IMG/VR virus record: IMGVR_UViG_3300043399_000339
Location: 1 to 64,000 of that record
Strand: one strand, 5' to 3'
Length of the DNA: 64,000 nt
DNA from: a virus
Below the pieces are notes generated by a model. That model made no database searches, was not told the origin of the DNA, and was given only the letters and a program-made list of their open reading frames with translations. Positions within the stretch are counted from its first letter, which is position 1; each line of letters opens with the position of its first letter. Below, one piece after another: positions 57,771 to 64,000 of the stretch. A program made the translations under genes and the position numbers.

Positions 57771-58178
57771 ATGACTAACGCCTGGGGCCACCTGCCGAAC
57801 GCCAAGCGGATCGACCGTGTGCTGGCTGACCTCCGGGCCCGCCCGCAGGTGTGGGTCGCCGCTCGGGACGCCGCTCGGGACGCCGCCTGGGGCGCCGCTC
57901 GGGGCGCCGCCTGGGGCGCCGCCTGGGGCGCCGCCTGGGCCGCCGCTCGGGTCGCCGCCTGGGCCGCCGCTCGGGTCGCCGCTTGGGACGCCGCTCGGGG
58001 CGCCGCCTGGGGCGCCGCTCGGGACGCCGCTCGGGACGCATGTGCTGCGCTCATAGCATGGGATGACGCCAGTCTCCTGCTCGATATGCCTGTGGACGCT
58101 GTGCGTCTGCTCGCGGCCTCTGGCCACCACCCGGCAGTGTTGCTAGTGCCGGCTTGCATCGCTCTCAGCGATGATTGA
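57771..58178 (+). CDS. Ala-rich tetrapeptide-repeat protein, copy 2
   Basis: 135 residues. Conserved N-cap MTNAWGHLPNAKRIDRVL, then about 15 tetrapeptides (VAAR, DAAR, DAAW, GAAR, GAAW...), then the conserved C-terminal domain (ALIAWDDASLLLDMP...LLVPACIALSDD). The repeat positions hold Ala-Ala plus alternating Arg or Trp, with D, G, V or A as the fourth residue. A helix with that spacing would display slowly winding stripes of Arg/Trp on an Ala core. Function unknown; a bacterial 'putative immunity protein' type is the closest resemblance I know. GGAGACTCGC precedes the start, as in the other copies. Confidence 0.85.
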   Translation: MTNAWGHLPNAKRIDRVLADLRARPQVWVAARDAARDAAWGAARGAAWGAAWGAAWAAARVAAWAAARVAAWDAARGAAWGAARDAARDACAALIAWDDASLLLDMPVDAVRLLAASGHHPAVLLVPACIALSDD

Positions 58179-58207
58179 CAAGACCATTATATGTAAAGGA
58201 GATGCTC

Positions 58208-58885
58208 ATGAACGCATACACTCGACTCAAGTTCCACGTAGACCGGTACAAATACACCAAGGGCTCGTTCACCGGCGACGCCCCGCTCGACAAGAATCGA
58301 CGCAGCCGTTCGCACGCCCGGGTGCAGATCATCAGCCCCACCAGAGCCGGTGTCATCTTTCACAACACGCGCATCCTCACGGCCGACTCCGTGCGCGGTA
58401 CGGTCACGCTGGACAGCGGTGGCTGGGAAGAATCGCCAACGACGCGTGAAGCTCTGCGCGGCGCCATCCGTGTAGCCACTGAATACAACGTATGGGTCAG
58501 CACGCACGCCTCCAACGGATACAAACAGACAACCATCACCACGCCACATGGTGCGTATGTGTTCTATGACGGCATGGAGTTTGACGATGGCATGCGGCTC
58601 ACCAGCCCGGCCAAGCCGTTCATGACCTACCGCGCAGATATTGAGGCGCGCAAAGCCGTTGCCGCGCGCTATGCCGAGTTCCGGTCGGTGCTGCCTGTGT
58701 TGGTGGCAGGCATTCAGCGCAGGACTCACTGGCTCCCCGGCTGGCAACAGCTTTCTAACGTGTTAGATGACCCTGGCCGGTGGCCAGACGTCGTGGCGTA
58801 CTACTACGCCCCAGACCCGAAGGTGGTGTGGCGTCGCGTATACAACGTGCTGACAGAGCATATGCGTGTGGTGGTGCCCGAATGA
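58208..58885 (+). CDS. Hypothetical early protein (225 aa)
   Basis: ATG 58208 (MNAYTRLKFHVDRYKYTKGS), with AAAGGAG 6 bp upstream. Beta-rich N-terminal half (ARVQIISPTRAGVIFHNTRI; YNVWVSTHASNGYKQTTITT), helical C-terminal half. No domain recognised. A palindrome of the operator class lies inside the coding region at 58754, preserving the frame. Confidence 0.7.
   Translation: MNAYTRLKFHVDRYKYTKGSFTGDAPLDKNRRSRSHARVQIISPTRAGVIFHNTRILTADSVRGTVTLDSGGWEESPTTREALRGAIRVATEYNVWVSTHASNGYKQTTITTPHGAYVFYDGMEFDDGMRLTSPAKPFMTYRADIEARKAVAARYAEFRSVLPVLVAGIQRRTHWLPGWQQLSNVLDDPGRWPDVVAYYYAPDPKVVWRRVYNVLTEHMRVVVPE
58754..58767. promoter_or_regulatory. Intragenic palindrome TCTAACGTGTTAGA
   Basis: Perfect half-sites with a GT spacer, inside the 58208 coding region (encodes SNVLD). 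Its persistence in coding DNA suggests selection for binding or looping. Confidence 0.6.
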
Positions 58886-59070
58886 TGTGCGTCGACTGCG
58901 GCGATGACGTTAACCCCAGACGAGCCGCGCTGGGCTACAAAGTATGTATCTCATGCGGTGAGATACGTGCGAGGAAGGTGAAGCACTGCTCGGTAAATTT
59001 GAACAAGTCAAATTATTACTACGTGTCTGACCGCGAGACACTCAAGCAAACCAACCCAAAGAGGACGTGA
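58882..59070 (+). CDS. Zinc-finger protein (62 aa)
   Basis: MMCVDCGDDVNPRRAALGYK then VCISCGEIRARKVKHCSVNL: a CxxC...CxxC ribbon of a type frequent in phages (DksA/TraR-like in spacing). Coupled to neighbours on both sides by overlaps. Could modulate RNA polymerase or bind nucleic acid; unproven. Confidence 0.75.
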   Translation: MMCVDCGDDVNPRRAALGYKVCISCGEIRARKVKHCSVNLNKSNYYYVSDRETLKQTNPKRT

Positions 59071-59291
59071 TGACCTTCTCTGAACTCGAAGGGCTGCTAC
59101 TGCTGGCCGTGGGCGTGCTGCTCTGGCGCATCGAGGTGCTGCGGAGATAGCGTGACGAGCAGTGCGAGCGCGCCAACCACTACGCCCGGCGCATGCAAGA
59201 CGTGTACCACAAGCGAGGCGTCATCAAGCTCGACCCAGAACGTGGGTACTACTACGAAGAAACCTGCAACCCAACCAAGAAGGAGAAATGA
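59070..59291 (+). pseudogene. Small membrane-anchored protein split by an in-frame amber codon
   Basis: From ATG 59070: MTFSELEGLLLLAVGVLLWR, a membrane helix, then IEVLRR and TAG at 59148-59150. The same frame continues without another stop to TGA 59289-59291 as RDEQCERANHYARRMQDVYH...YYYEETCNPTKKEK, which reads like the natural second half of such a protein (short anchor plus charged helix). A sense-to-amber change explains it. Read-through in a suppressing host, or expression of only the 26-residue anchor, are alternatives. Confidence 0.6.
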
Positions 59292-59292
59292 A

Positions 59293-59499
59293 ATGTCTGC
59301 CAAGAAAATAACTGCGCCGGTCAAGTACAAGGCATGTGTCATCACGCCGGCACCCAAGGGCTATGACGTGTTCGATGGCAATGGGCATTGGTTTAATGCA
59401 CCCACTCAGCGGCAAGCAAAATGGTGGAGTGCGGTCTACTCTAACGCGTTAGATAAGTTCCAATCCAATCCCGTGCGAGACACACCTGCGGTGTCGTAA
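59293..59499 (+). CDS. Hypothetical early protein (68 aa)
   Basis: ATG 59293 (MSAKKITAPVKYKACVITPA), with AAGGAGAAATGA upstream. GYDVFDGNGHWFNAPTQRQA suggests a small mixed alpha/beta domain. Contains an operator-like palindrome at 59440. Overlaps the next gene by 1 bp. Confidence 0.65.
   Translation: MSAKKITAPVKYKACVITPAPKGYDVFDGNGHWFNAPTQRQAKWWSAVYSNALDKFQSNPVRDTPAVS
59440..59453. promoter_or_regulatory. Intragenic palindrome TCTAACGCGTTAGA
   Basis: Perfect consensus copy inside the 59293 gene (encodes SNALD), about 340 bp upstream of the AAA+ ATPase. Confidence 0.65.
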
Positions 59500-59768
59500 T
59501 GAAGTTCGAGTCCATCACATACCGCATCGGCGAGCAATTCCTGCCCGCCCTGGTGAATGGCGACTGGTCCGGCCTCAGTGATGAAGAGGCCGAACAATTT
59601 GAAGCGTGGTTCGAGGCAGCCTCTGCCGAGTGGGCCGACTTCAAAGGCAACAAGTGGGTGTACTCCCACGAGTCCGTGTCCGACAACCGAGAGGAGTTCG
59701 CAAAGTGCGAAGTCACCGGCCTGATGGGCAATGTGTGTGATGTTGAGTTTCTTTTCCGTTCTATCTAA
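59499..59768 (+). CDS. DUF6926-like protein (89 aa)
   Basis: MKFESITYRIGEQFLPALVN, then GDWSGLSDEEAEQFEAWFEA and KCEVTGLMGNVCDVEFLF. The LPALxNGDxSGLxDEE start and CEVTGL end match a widespread small phage/plasmid family. Function unknown. Confidence 0.7.
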   Translation: MKFESITYRIGEQFLPALVNGDWSGLSDEEAEQFEAWFEAASAEWADFKGNKWVYSHESVSDNREEFAKCEVTGLMGNVCDVEFLFRSI

Positions 59769-59783
59769 CCCAAGGAGTTTTTC

Positions 59784-60848
59784 ATGTCCAACCTGGCCAT
59801 CAACCTGTCCCAAGCCGCTACCCTCATCAAGACCTGCGGTCACACCAACACCCTGCTGCTGCGTGGCGCACCGGGCATCGGCAAATCCTCCATCCTCAAA
59901 ACTCTCGCAGACCAACTCCCGGACTACCACGTGGCGTACGTAGACTGCGCCAACCTCGACCTCGGCGACATTGGCATGCCTGTGATTGACCGAGAGCAGA
60001 TGGTGACTACCTATGCCCCTAACTCGCGCTTCGGTGTTGGCCGTGGCCAGAACAAGCCCGTGCTGCTGATGCTCGACGAGCTGGGCAAGACGAGCAAACC
60101 CGTGCTGAACATGCTGCTGCCTGTGATCCTCGAACATCGCCTGGGCGACGTCGCCCTGCCCGAGGGGTCCATTGTGTTCGGCACGACCAACCTCGACAGC
60201 GACGGCGTTGGCGACAACATCCCGGCCCATGCCCAGAACCGCATGACGGTGGTGCGTGTGTCGAACCCCACGGTGGACGAGTGGCTGGCCTGGGCGTCTG
60301 CCAACGATGTCTCCCCCGAGGTGATGGCGTTTGCCAAGCAGTTCCCGCAGGTATTCGACTGCTACGCGGACCTGGAAGATACCGACAACAACCCGTACAT
60401 CTTCAACCCACGCAAGGGCCAGACCAAAGCGTTCTGCTCGCCCCGCTCGCTTGAGAAGTCCAGCCGGCTGATCGCCAGCCGTTCGGTGCTTGGTGACGCG
60501 CTGCTGCCTGCGTTGGCCGGCACCGTGGGTGAGTCTGCCGCCCGTGACATGGAGGCGCTGGTGCACCTCGCTGACCAGATTCCGTCATTCGAGGCAGTGT
60601 GCAAGGCACCCGGCACGACCAAGATTCCGGACGGCGTAGGCGCTTACTTCCTGATGGCGTTCCAGCTGGCCGGCCGCTGCAAGGAGGACAACCTCGATGC
60701 GGTCATGGAGTACGTCAACCGCTGGGAGAACTTCGAGGCAGTGACTCTGTTCGTCACCACCCTGGCAAGCAACGCGCAGAAGGTCAGCATGGCGTGTAGG
60801 AATAAAGCATTCACGCAGAAATGCGCCATCCTTGGTCGCTACTTCTAA
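59784..60848 (+). CDS. MoxR-type AAA+ ATPase
   Basis: 354 residues. Walker A RGAPGIGKSS (~30-38), Walker B LLMLDELGK (~94-102), sensor 1 FGTTNLDSDG (~133), and an arginine-finger region IPAHAQNRM. AGTGAx-type MoxR family members remodel partner proteins together with VWA-domain proteins that carry a MIDAS site. Here a VWA/metallopeptidase-like protein follows at 61822 and a DUF3150-like protein lies across the window junction, so the three probably form one complex. AAGGAG upstream. Confidence 0.88.
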   Translation: MSNLAINLSQAATLIKTCGHTNTLLLRGAPGIGKSSILKTLADQLPDYHVAYVDCANLDLGDIGMPVIDREQMVTTYAPNSRFGVGRGQNKPVLLMLDELGKTSKPVLNMLLPVILEHRLGDVALPEGSIVFGTTNLDSDGVGDNIPAHAQNRMTVVRVSNPTVDEWLAWASANDVSPEVMAFAKQFPQVFDCYADLEDTDNNPYIFNPRKGQTKAFCSPRSLEKSSRLIASRSVLGDALLPALAGTVGESAARDMEALVHLADQIPSFEAVCKAPGTTKIPDGVGAYFLMAFQLAGRCKEDNLDAVMEYVNRWENFEAVTLFVTTLASNAQKVSMACRNKAFTQKCAILGRYF

Positions 60849-60857
60849 CGGGTTAGA
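60844..60857. promoter_or_regulatory. Palindrome TCTAACGGGTTAGA
   Basis: Spans the ATPase stop codon, 2 bp before the 60860 start. Confidence 0.65.
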
Positions 60858-60859
60858 TC

Positions 60860-61003
60860 ATGTCAGACTTCATGTTGTTTCTCAAACACTGCTCCGATGA
60901 GCAAGTAATCGGTGTGTATGAACGTGAGCGCGCCGCCAAGCGGTACTACTACGCACGACTGGCCAGGGAGGAGGCCAAGCTGCGAGGACTGTGGCATGGC
61001 TAA
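60860..61003 (+). CDS. 47-aa charged helical protein
   Basis: MSDFMLFLKHCSDEQVIGVY then ERERAAKRYYYARLAREEAK. Its end overlaps the next Ala-rich gene by 8 bp (ATGGCTAA), the same junction form used between adjacent Ala-rich copies, which supports it as a true gene. Confidence 0.6.
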   Translation: MSDFMLFLKHCSDEQVIGVYERERAAKRYYYARLAREEAKLRGLWHG

Positions 61004-61379
61004 CGCCTGGGACCACCTGCCGAACGCCAAGCTGGTCGACCGTGTGCTGGCTGACCTCCGGGCCCGCCCGCAGGTGTGGGCCGCCGCCTGGGACGCCTCC
61101 CCCTGGGACGCCGCTCGGGGCGCCGCTCGGGTCGCCGCCTGGGGCGCCTCTCGGGACGCCACCTGGGCCGCCGCCTGGGACGCCACCTGGGCCGCCACCT
61201 GGGCCGTTGCCTGGGACGCCGCTCGGGACGCATGTGCTGCGCTCGTAGCATGGGATGACGCCAGTCTCCTGCTCGACATGCCTGTAGACGCAGTGCGTCT
61301 GCTCGCGGCCTCTGGCCACCACCCGGCAGTTCTGATGCTGCCGGCTTGCATAGCTCTGAATGGAGACTCGCATGACTAA
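60996..61379 (+). CDS. Ala-rich tetrapeptide-repeat protein, copy 3
   Basis: 127 residues from ATG 60996 (MANAWDHLPNAKLVDRVL). About 12 repeats, with more Thr/Ser/Val than other copies (DATW, AATW, AVAW). One unit is expanded to five residues (DASPW) by a CCC codon, keeping the frame. Standard C-terminal domain ending LPACIALNGDSHD, whose stop overlaps the next copy's start (ATGACTAA). Confidence 0.85.
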   Translation: MANAWDHLPNAKLVDRVLADLRARPQVWAAAWDASPWDAARGAARVAAWGASRDATWAAAWDATWAATWAVAWDAARDACAALVAWDDASLLLDMPVDAVRLLAASGHHPAVLMLPACIALNGDSHD

Positions 61380-61764
61380 CGCCTGGGACCACCTGCCGAA
61401 CGCCAAGCTGATCGACCGTGTGCTGGCTGACCTCCGGGCCCGCCCGCAGGTGTGGGACGCCGCTCGGGACGCCGCTCTGGACGCCGCTCTGGACGCCGCT
61501 TGGGACGCCGCTCGGGGCGCCGCTCGGGGCGCCGCCTGGGGCGCCGCTCGGGGCGCCGCTCGGGGCGCCGCCTGGGGCGCCGCTCGGGTCGCCGCTTGGA
61601 CCGCCGCTTGGGGCGCATGTGCTGCGCTCGTAGCATGGGATGACTCGGCACTCATGCTCGACATGCCTGTAGACGCAGTGCGTCTGCTCGCGGCCTCTGG
61701 CCACCACCCGGCAGTGCTCATGCTGCCGGCTTGCATAGCGTTGGGCTCGAACGCGCCCAAGTAA
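61372..61764 (+). CDS. Ala-rich tetrapeptide-repeat protein, copy 4
   Basis: 130 residues from ATG 61372 (MTNAWDHLPNAKLIDRVL); the in-frame ATG at 61360 is inside the upstream copy's tail. About 13 repeats (DAAR, DAAL, DAAL, DAAW, GAAR...). The C-terminal domain has DDSALMLDMP in place of DDASLLLDMP. Ends GSNAPK, and the following DNA resembles the 52-bp unit at 215-361. Tandem to copy 3, separated by overlap only. Confidence 0.85.
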   Translation: MTNAWDHLPNAKLIDRVLADLRARPQVWDAARDAALDAALDAAWDAARGAARGAAWGAARGAARGAAWGAARVAAWTAAWGACAALVAWDDSALMLDMPVDAVRLLAASGHHPAVLMLPACIALGSNAPK

Positions 61765-61804
61765 GCTGTGCTTTGGTTCCTCTTGCATAGCACTCTCAAC
61801 TCAA

Positions 61805-61817
61805 TCTAACGGTTAGA
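61805..61817. promoter_or_regulatory. Palindrome TCTAAC-G-GTTAGA
   Basis: Half-sites with a 1-nt spacer, ending 4 bp before the VWA-protein start, so it covers its ribosome-binding region. Confidence 0.65.
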
Positions 61818-61821
61818 TACC

Positions 61822-62988
61822 ATGACTCCACTCGATAGAATCAAGAAGGCCAAGGTCAGCATCATGCGCCACCCGCGCTTCTGCGCCTTCTCCGGCGTTA
61901 TGTCGTGCGGCACCACCACGGTGGACGCCAGCATCAACCCGCCCACTGCCCGCACCAACGGCCTGGACTACGTCTACCACCCAGACTTCGTTGCCTCACT
62001 GTCCGACCAGCAGCTGCGGCTGCTTATCCTGCACGAAACTCTGCATGTGGCTGGCAAGCACCTGCACATGTGGAAGGGACTGTGGAAACGCAACCCTAAA
62101 CTCGCCAACATCGCGGCTGACTATTTTGTCAACCTCGCACTCATGGACATGGACAAGGGCGAGAACTTCCTGGCCATGCCGGAGATCGGTATCCAACCGG
62201 AGCCTAAGTACCGAGGCTGGAACATCGAGCAAATCTTCAACGACTTGCTGCAGAACCCTCCTCCCAAGCGCGGCAAGGGTGGCGGAGATGATGACGGGGA
62301 GGGCGACGCTGGTCTGGACGGCCACGACTGGGAGAACTCCGAGGTCACCGAGGAGCAAGCCCGTGAGATCGACCGTGCACTGCGGCAAGGCGAGATGCTG
62401 GCGCGCAAGCGCGGCAACGGTGCGGGTAACTCTGACGGCGTGATCGGCGATCTGCTGGCTCCCAAGGTTGACTGGCGCGATCAGCTGCGTGAGTTCGTGC
62501 AGGAGCAGTGCCAGGGTCGTGATGAGTCCACGTGGCGCAAGCCCAACCGACGCTACCTCAGCAGCGACGTCTACATGCCGTCATCCATCAGCGAAACAAT
62601 GGGCCCGCTGGTCATCGGCCTGGACACATCCGGCTCGTGCTTCTCGGGAGATACGGTCACGCGGTTCGTGAGCGAGCTCAAGGCCGTCGTCGACTCGGTT
62701 CAGCCTGAGAGCGTTCGCGTGATCTGCTGGGATTGGGAAGTACGCACCGACCAGTCTTTCGACAGCGGCGCATTCGACGTGCCGTCGCTCAAGATTCGCG
62801 GCGGTGGCGGCACCCGCGGTGGCGTGCTGTTCGACCACATCGCCAAGACCCCGGGCACCAAGCCCAGCGCGATCATCCAGTTCACCGACGGAGAATTTTC
62901 TTGGCCGCAAGACTGCGGCATCCCGACCCTCTGGGTCCTCACCGAAAAACGCAACAAGGCCCCGTGGGGCAGGAGTATCTACCTGTGA
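61822..62988 (+). CDS. VWA-like metallopeptidase-domain protein (DUF2201 type)
   Basis: 388 residues. The N-terminal domain has HETLHVAGKH (~73-82), a zincin H-E-x-x-H, in the DUF2201 'putative metallopeptidase' setting (LRLLILHETLHVAG; NIAADYFVNLAL). An acidic linker (~150-185) follows. The C-terminal VWA-like domain has the MIDAS motif GLDTSGS (~270) and IQFTDGE (~353). Expected to bind a divalent metal and be remodelled by the MoxR ATPase at 59784. Target unknown. Its TGA overlaps the GTG of the next gene. Confidence 0.88.
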   Translation: MTPLDRIKKAKVSIMRHPRFCAFSGVMSCGTTTVDASINPPTARTNGLDYVYHPDFVASLSDQQLRLLILHETLHVAGKHLHMWKGLWKRNPKLANIAADYFVNLALMDMDKGENFLAMPEIGIQPEPKYRGWNIEQIFNDLLQNPPPKRGKGGGDDDGEGDAGLDGHDWENSEVTEEQAREIDRALRQGEMLARKRGNGAGNSDGVIGDLLAPKVDWRDQLREFVQEQCQGRDESTWRKPNRRYLSSDVYMPSSISETMGPLVIGLDTSGSCFSGDTVTRFVSELKAVVDSVQPESVRVICWDWEVRTDQSFDSGAFDVPSLKIRGGGGTRGGVLFDHIAKTPGTKPSAIIQFTDGEFSWPQDCGIPTLWVLTEKRNKAPWGRSIYL

Positions 62989-63275
62989 GCTTCATCAACA
63001 AAATCCGTAGCCTTTTCACCAACCCGGCGCCCACCGAGCAACGGGACTATGCGCTTGCCAAATCCGTGTCCAGCTCGGTAAACCGACTTGACGTCGAGAA
63101 CAACACCATGCTGCGAATAGACATCATCACGGCGCTTAACGGTCGGATACTGCAAATCGGCAAGTTCAAGCCCAACCCGCATGGCCCGGACTGGACGTTC
63201 GAGCTGTACCTCGTGCCTGACGACCAGTCACTGGCAGACGCAATCTCTGCTGTTCTGGTGATGAGGGGGTTATGA
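62985..63275 (+). CDS. Hypothetical protein (96 aa, GTG start)
   Basis: GTG 62985 overlaps the VWA stop. MSFINKIRSLFTNPAPTEQR, then NTMLRIDIITALNGRILQIG and a C-terminal YLVPDDQSLADAISAVLVMR. Overlaps the next Ala-rich copy as ATGA. Related to small phage proteins of unknown role. Confidence 0.7.
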   Translation: MSFINKIRSLFTNPAPTEQRDYALAKSVSSSVNRLDVENNTMLRIDIITALNGRILQIGKFKPNPHGPDWTFELYLVPDDQSLADAISAVLVMRGL

Positions 63276-63676
63276 CTAACGCCTGGGACCACCTGCCGAA
63301 CGCCAAGCTGATCGACCGTGTGCTGGCTGACCTCCAGGCCCGCCCGCGGGTTTGGGACGCCGCCTGGGCCGCCGCTCGGGTCGCCGCCTGGGCCGCCGCT
63401 CGGGACGCCGCCTGGGGCGCCGCTCGGGACGCCGCCTGGGGCGCCGCTCGGGGCGCCGCTCGGGACGCCGCTCTGGTCGCCGCTCTGGACGCCGCTCTGG
63501 GCGCCGCTCGGGACGCCGCCTGGGACGCATGTGCTGCGCTCGTAGCATGGGATGACGCCAGTCTCCTGCTCGACATGCCTGTAGACGCAGTGCGTCTGCT
63601 CGCGGCCTCTGGCCACCACCCGGCAGTTCTGATGCTGCCGGCTTGCATAGCTCTGAACGGAGACTCGCATGGCTAA
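63272..63676 (+). CDS. Ala-rich tetrapeptide-repeat protein, copy 5
   Basis: 134 residues: N-cap MTNAWDHLPNAKLIDRVL with a Q for R change (LADLQARPRVW), about 14 repeats (DAAW, AAAR, VAAW, AAAR, DAAW...) including a DAAL-VAAL-DAAL run, then the C-terminal domain ending ALNGDSHG. Stop overlaps copy 6 as ATGGCTAA. Confidence 0.85.
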   Translation: MTNAWDHLPNAKLIDRVLADLQARPRVWDAAWAAARVAAWAAARDAAWGAARDAAWGAARGAARDAALVAALDAALGAARDAAWDACAALVAWDDASLLLDMPVDAVRLLAASGHHPAVLMLPACIALNGDSHG

Positions 63677-64000
63677 CGCCTGGGACCACCTGCCGAACGC
63701 CAAGCTGGTCGACCGTGTGCTGGCTGACCTCCGGGCCCGCCCGCAGGTGTGGGACGCCGCTCGGGGAGCCGCTCGGGTCGCCGCTCGGGGCGCCGCTTGG
63801 GACGCCGCTCGGGACGCCGCTCGGGACGCCGCTCGGGGCACCACTTGGTACGCCGCTCGGGACGCCGCCTGGGGCGCCGCTCGGGGCGCCGCCTGGGACG
63901 CCTCCTGGGACGCCGCTCTGGACGCATGTGCTGCGCTCGTAGCATGGGATGACGCCAGTCTCCTGCTCGACATGCCTGTAGACGCAGTGCGTCTGCTCGC
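63669..64000 (+). CDS. Ala-rich tetrapeptide-repeat protein, copy 6 (3' end outside window)
   Basis: MANAWDHLPNAKLVDRVL, about 14 repeats with one odd unit (GTTW) and one YAAR, then the start of the C-terminal domain, cut at the window end. Its repeat order differs from the partial copy at position 1, so at least one gene boundary lies between the two window ends. Confidence 0.85.
   Translation, partial: MANAWDHLPNAKLVDRVLADLRARPQVWDAARGAARVAARGAAWDAARDAARDAARGTTWYAARDAAWGAARGAAWDASWDAALDACAALVAWDDASLLLDMPVDAVRLL

Noticed and set aside
57840-58040. Short-period repeats considered as a CRISPR array
   Set aside because: 12-bp units without spacers, in frame with a protein; no cas genes. The Cas4-like gene at 11372 is a phage recombination nuclease type.
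60882-63973. Long antisense and alternate-frame ORFs rich in GxPSG, RRPERR or Ala across the Ala-rich arrays
   Set aside because: The 12-bp repeat keeps every frame open; only the + frame has conserved non-repetitive N- and C-domains and gene-junction overlaps.
1-64000. tRNA genes, integrase, transposons or prophage attachment sites
   Set aside because: Looked for cloverleaf-type runs, tyrosine/serine recombinase motifs and inverted-repeat-bounded transposases; none seen.

Overview
The window is most of the genome of a tailed, probably short-tailed (podovirus-like) and lytic bacteriophage. It carries both terminase subunits, portal, scaffold, major capsid protein, adaptor and nozzle-like tail proteins, three large ejection-type proteins, a GH19 endolysin and holin-like proteins. 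It also carries a phage replication set: family A DNA polymerase, SNF2-type helicase, RepB-type primase-helicase, Cas4-like exonuclease, VRR-NUC nuclease and an SSB-like protein. I see no integrase, tape measure, long tail tube or tRNA gene. The high GC content, sigma70-type promoters and a boxA-like leader fit a proteobacterial host, perhaps a freshwater Burkholderiales. The host is inference only.

Layout. (1) 1-19.3 kb, + strand: tightly packed small early genes, many overlapping as ATGA, TAATG or GTGA, then nucleotide and replication genes. (2) 19.3-54.0 kb, - strand: one long late block. Read in the direction of transcription it runs terminase small and large subunits, portal, GroES-like protein, scaffold, capsid, tail or receptor-binding proteins, adaptor, lysis genes, nozzle, ejection proteins. 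Freestanding endonuclease genes interrupt it at three points. (3) 54.0-56.6 kb: control region with divergent promoters, tandem terminators, iteron-like TGTTACGC repeats beside AT-rich DNA (candidate origin), a consensus promoter and a ~650-nt structured leader. (4) 56.6-64.0 kb, + strand: a second early operon with a MoxR-type AAA+ ATPase, a VWA-like metallopeptidase and a family of Ala-rich tetrapeptide-repeat genes. Both window ends cut through copies of this family, so the ends probably lie close together on a circular or permuted genome.

How the genes work together. The early + operons would supply host-takeover and replication functions. The polymerase, helicase, primase, SSB-like protein and nucleases form the replication and recombination core. 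A small Acb2/Tad1-like protein probably sequesters cyclic-nucleotide signals of host immunity. The - strand block builds and packages the virion and lyses the cell. Most notable: a complete HNH homing endonuclease encoded out of frame inside the DNA polymerase intein; the Ala-rich repeat gene family interleaved with a MoxR/VWA/DUF3150 gene set; and about a dozen palindromes of the form TCTAAC-N(0-2)-GTTAGA scattered mostly through the second early region like repressor operators.
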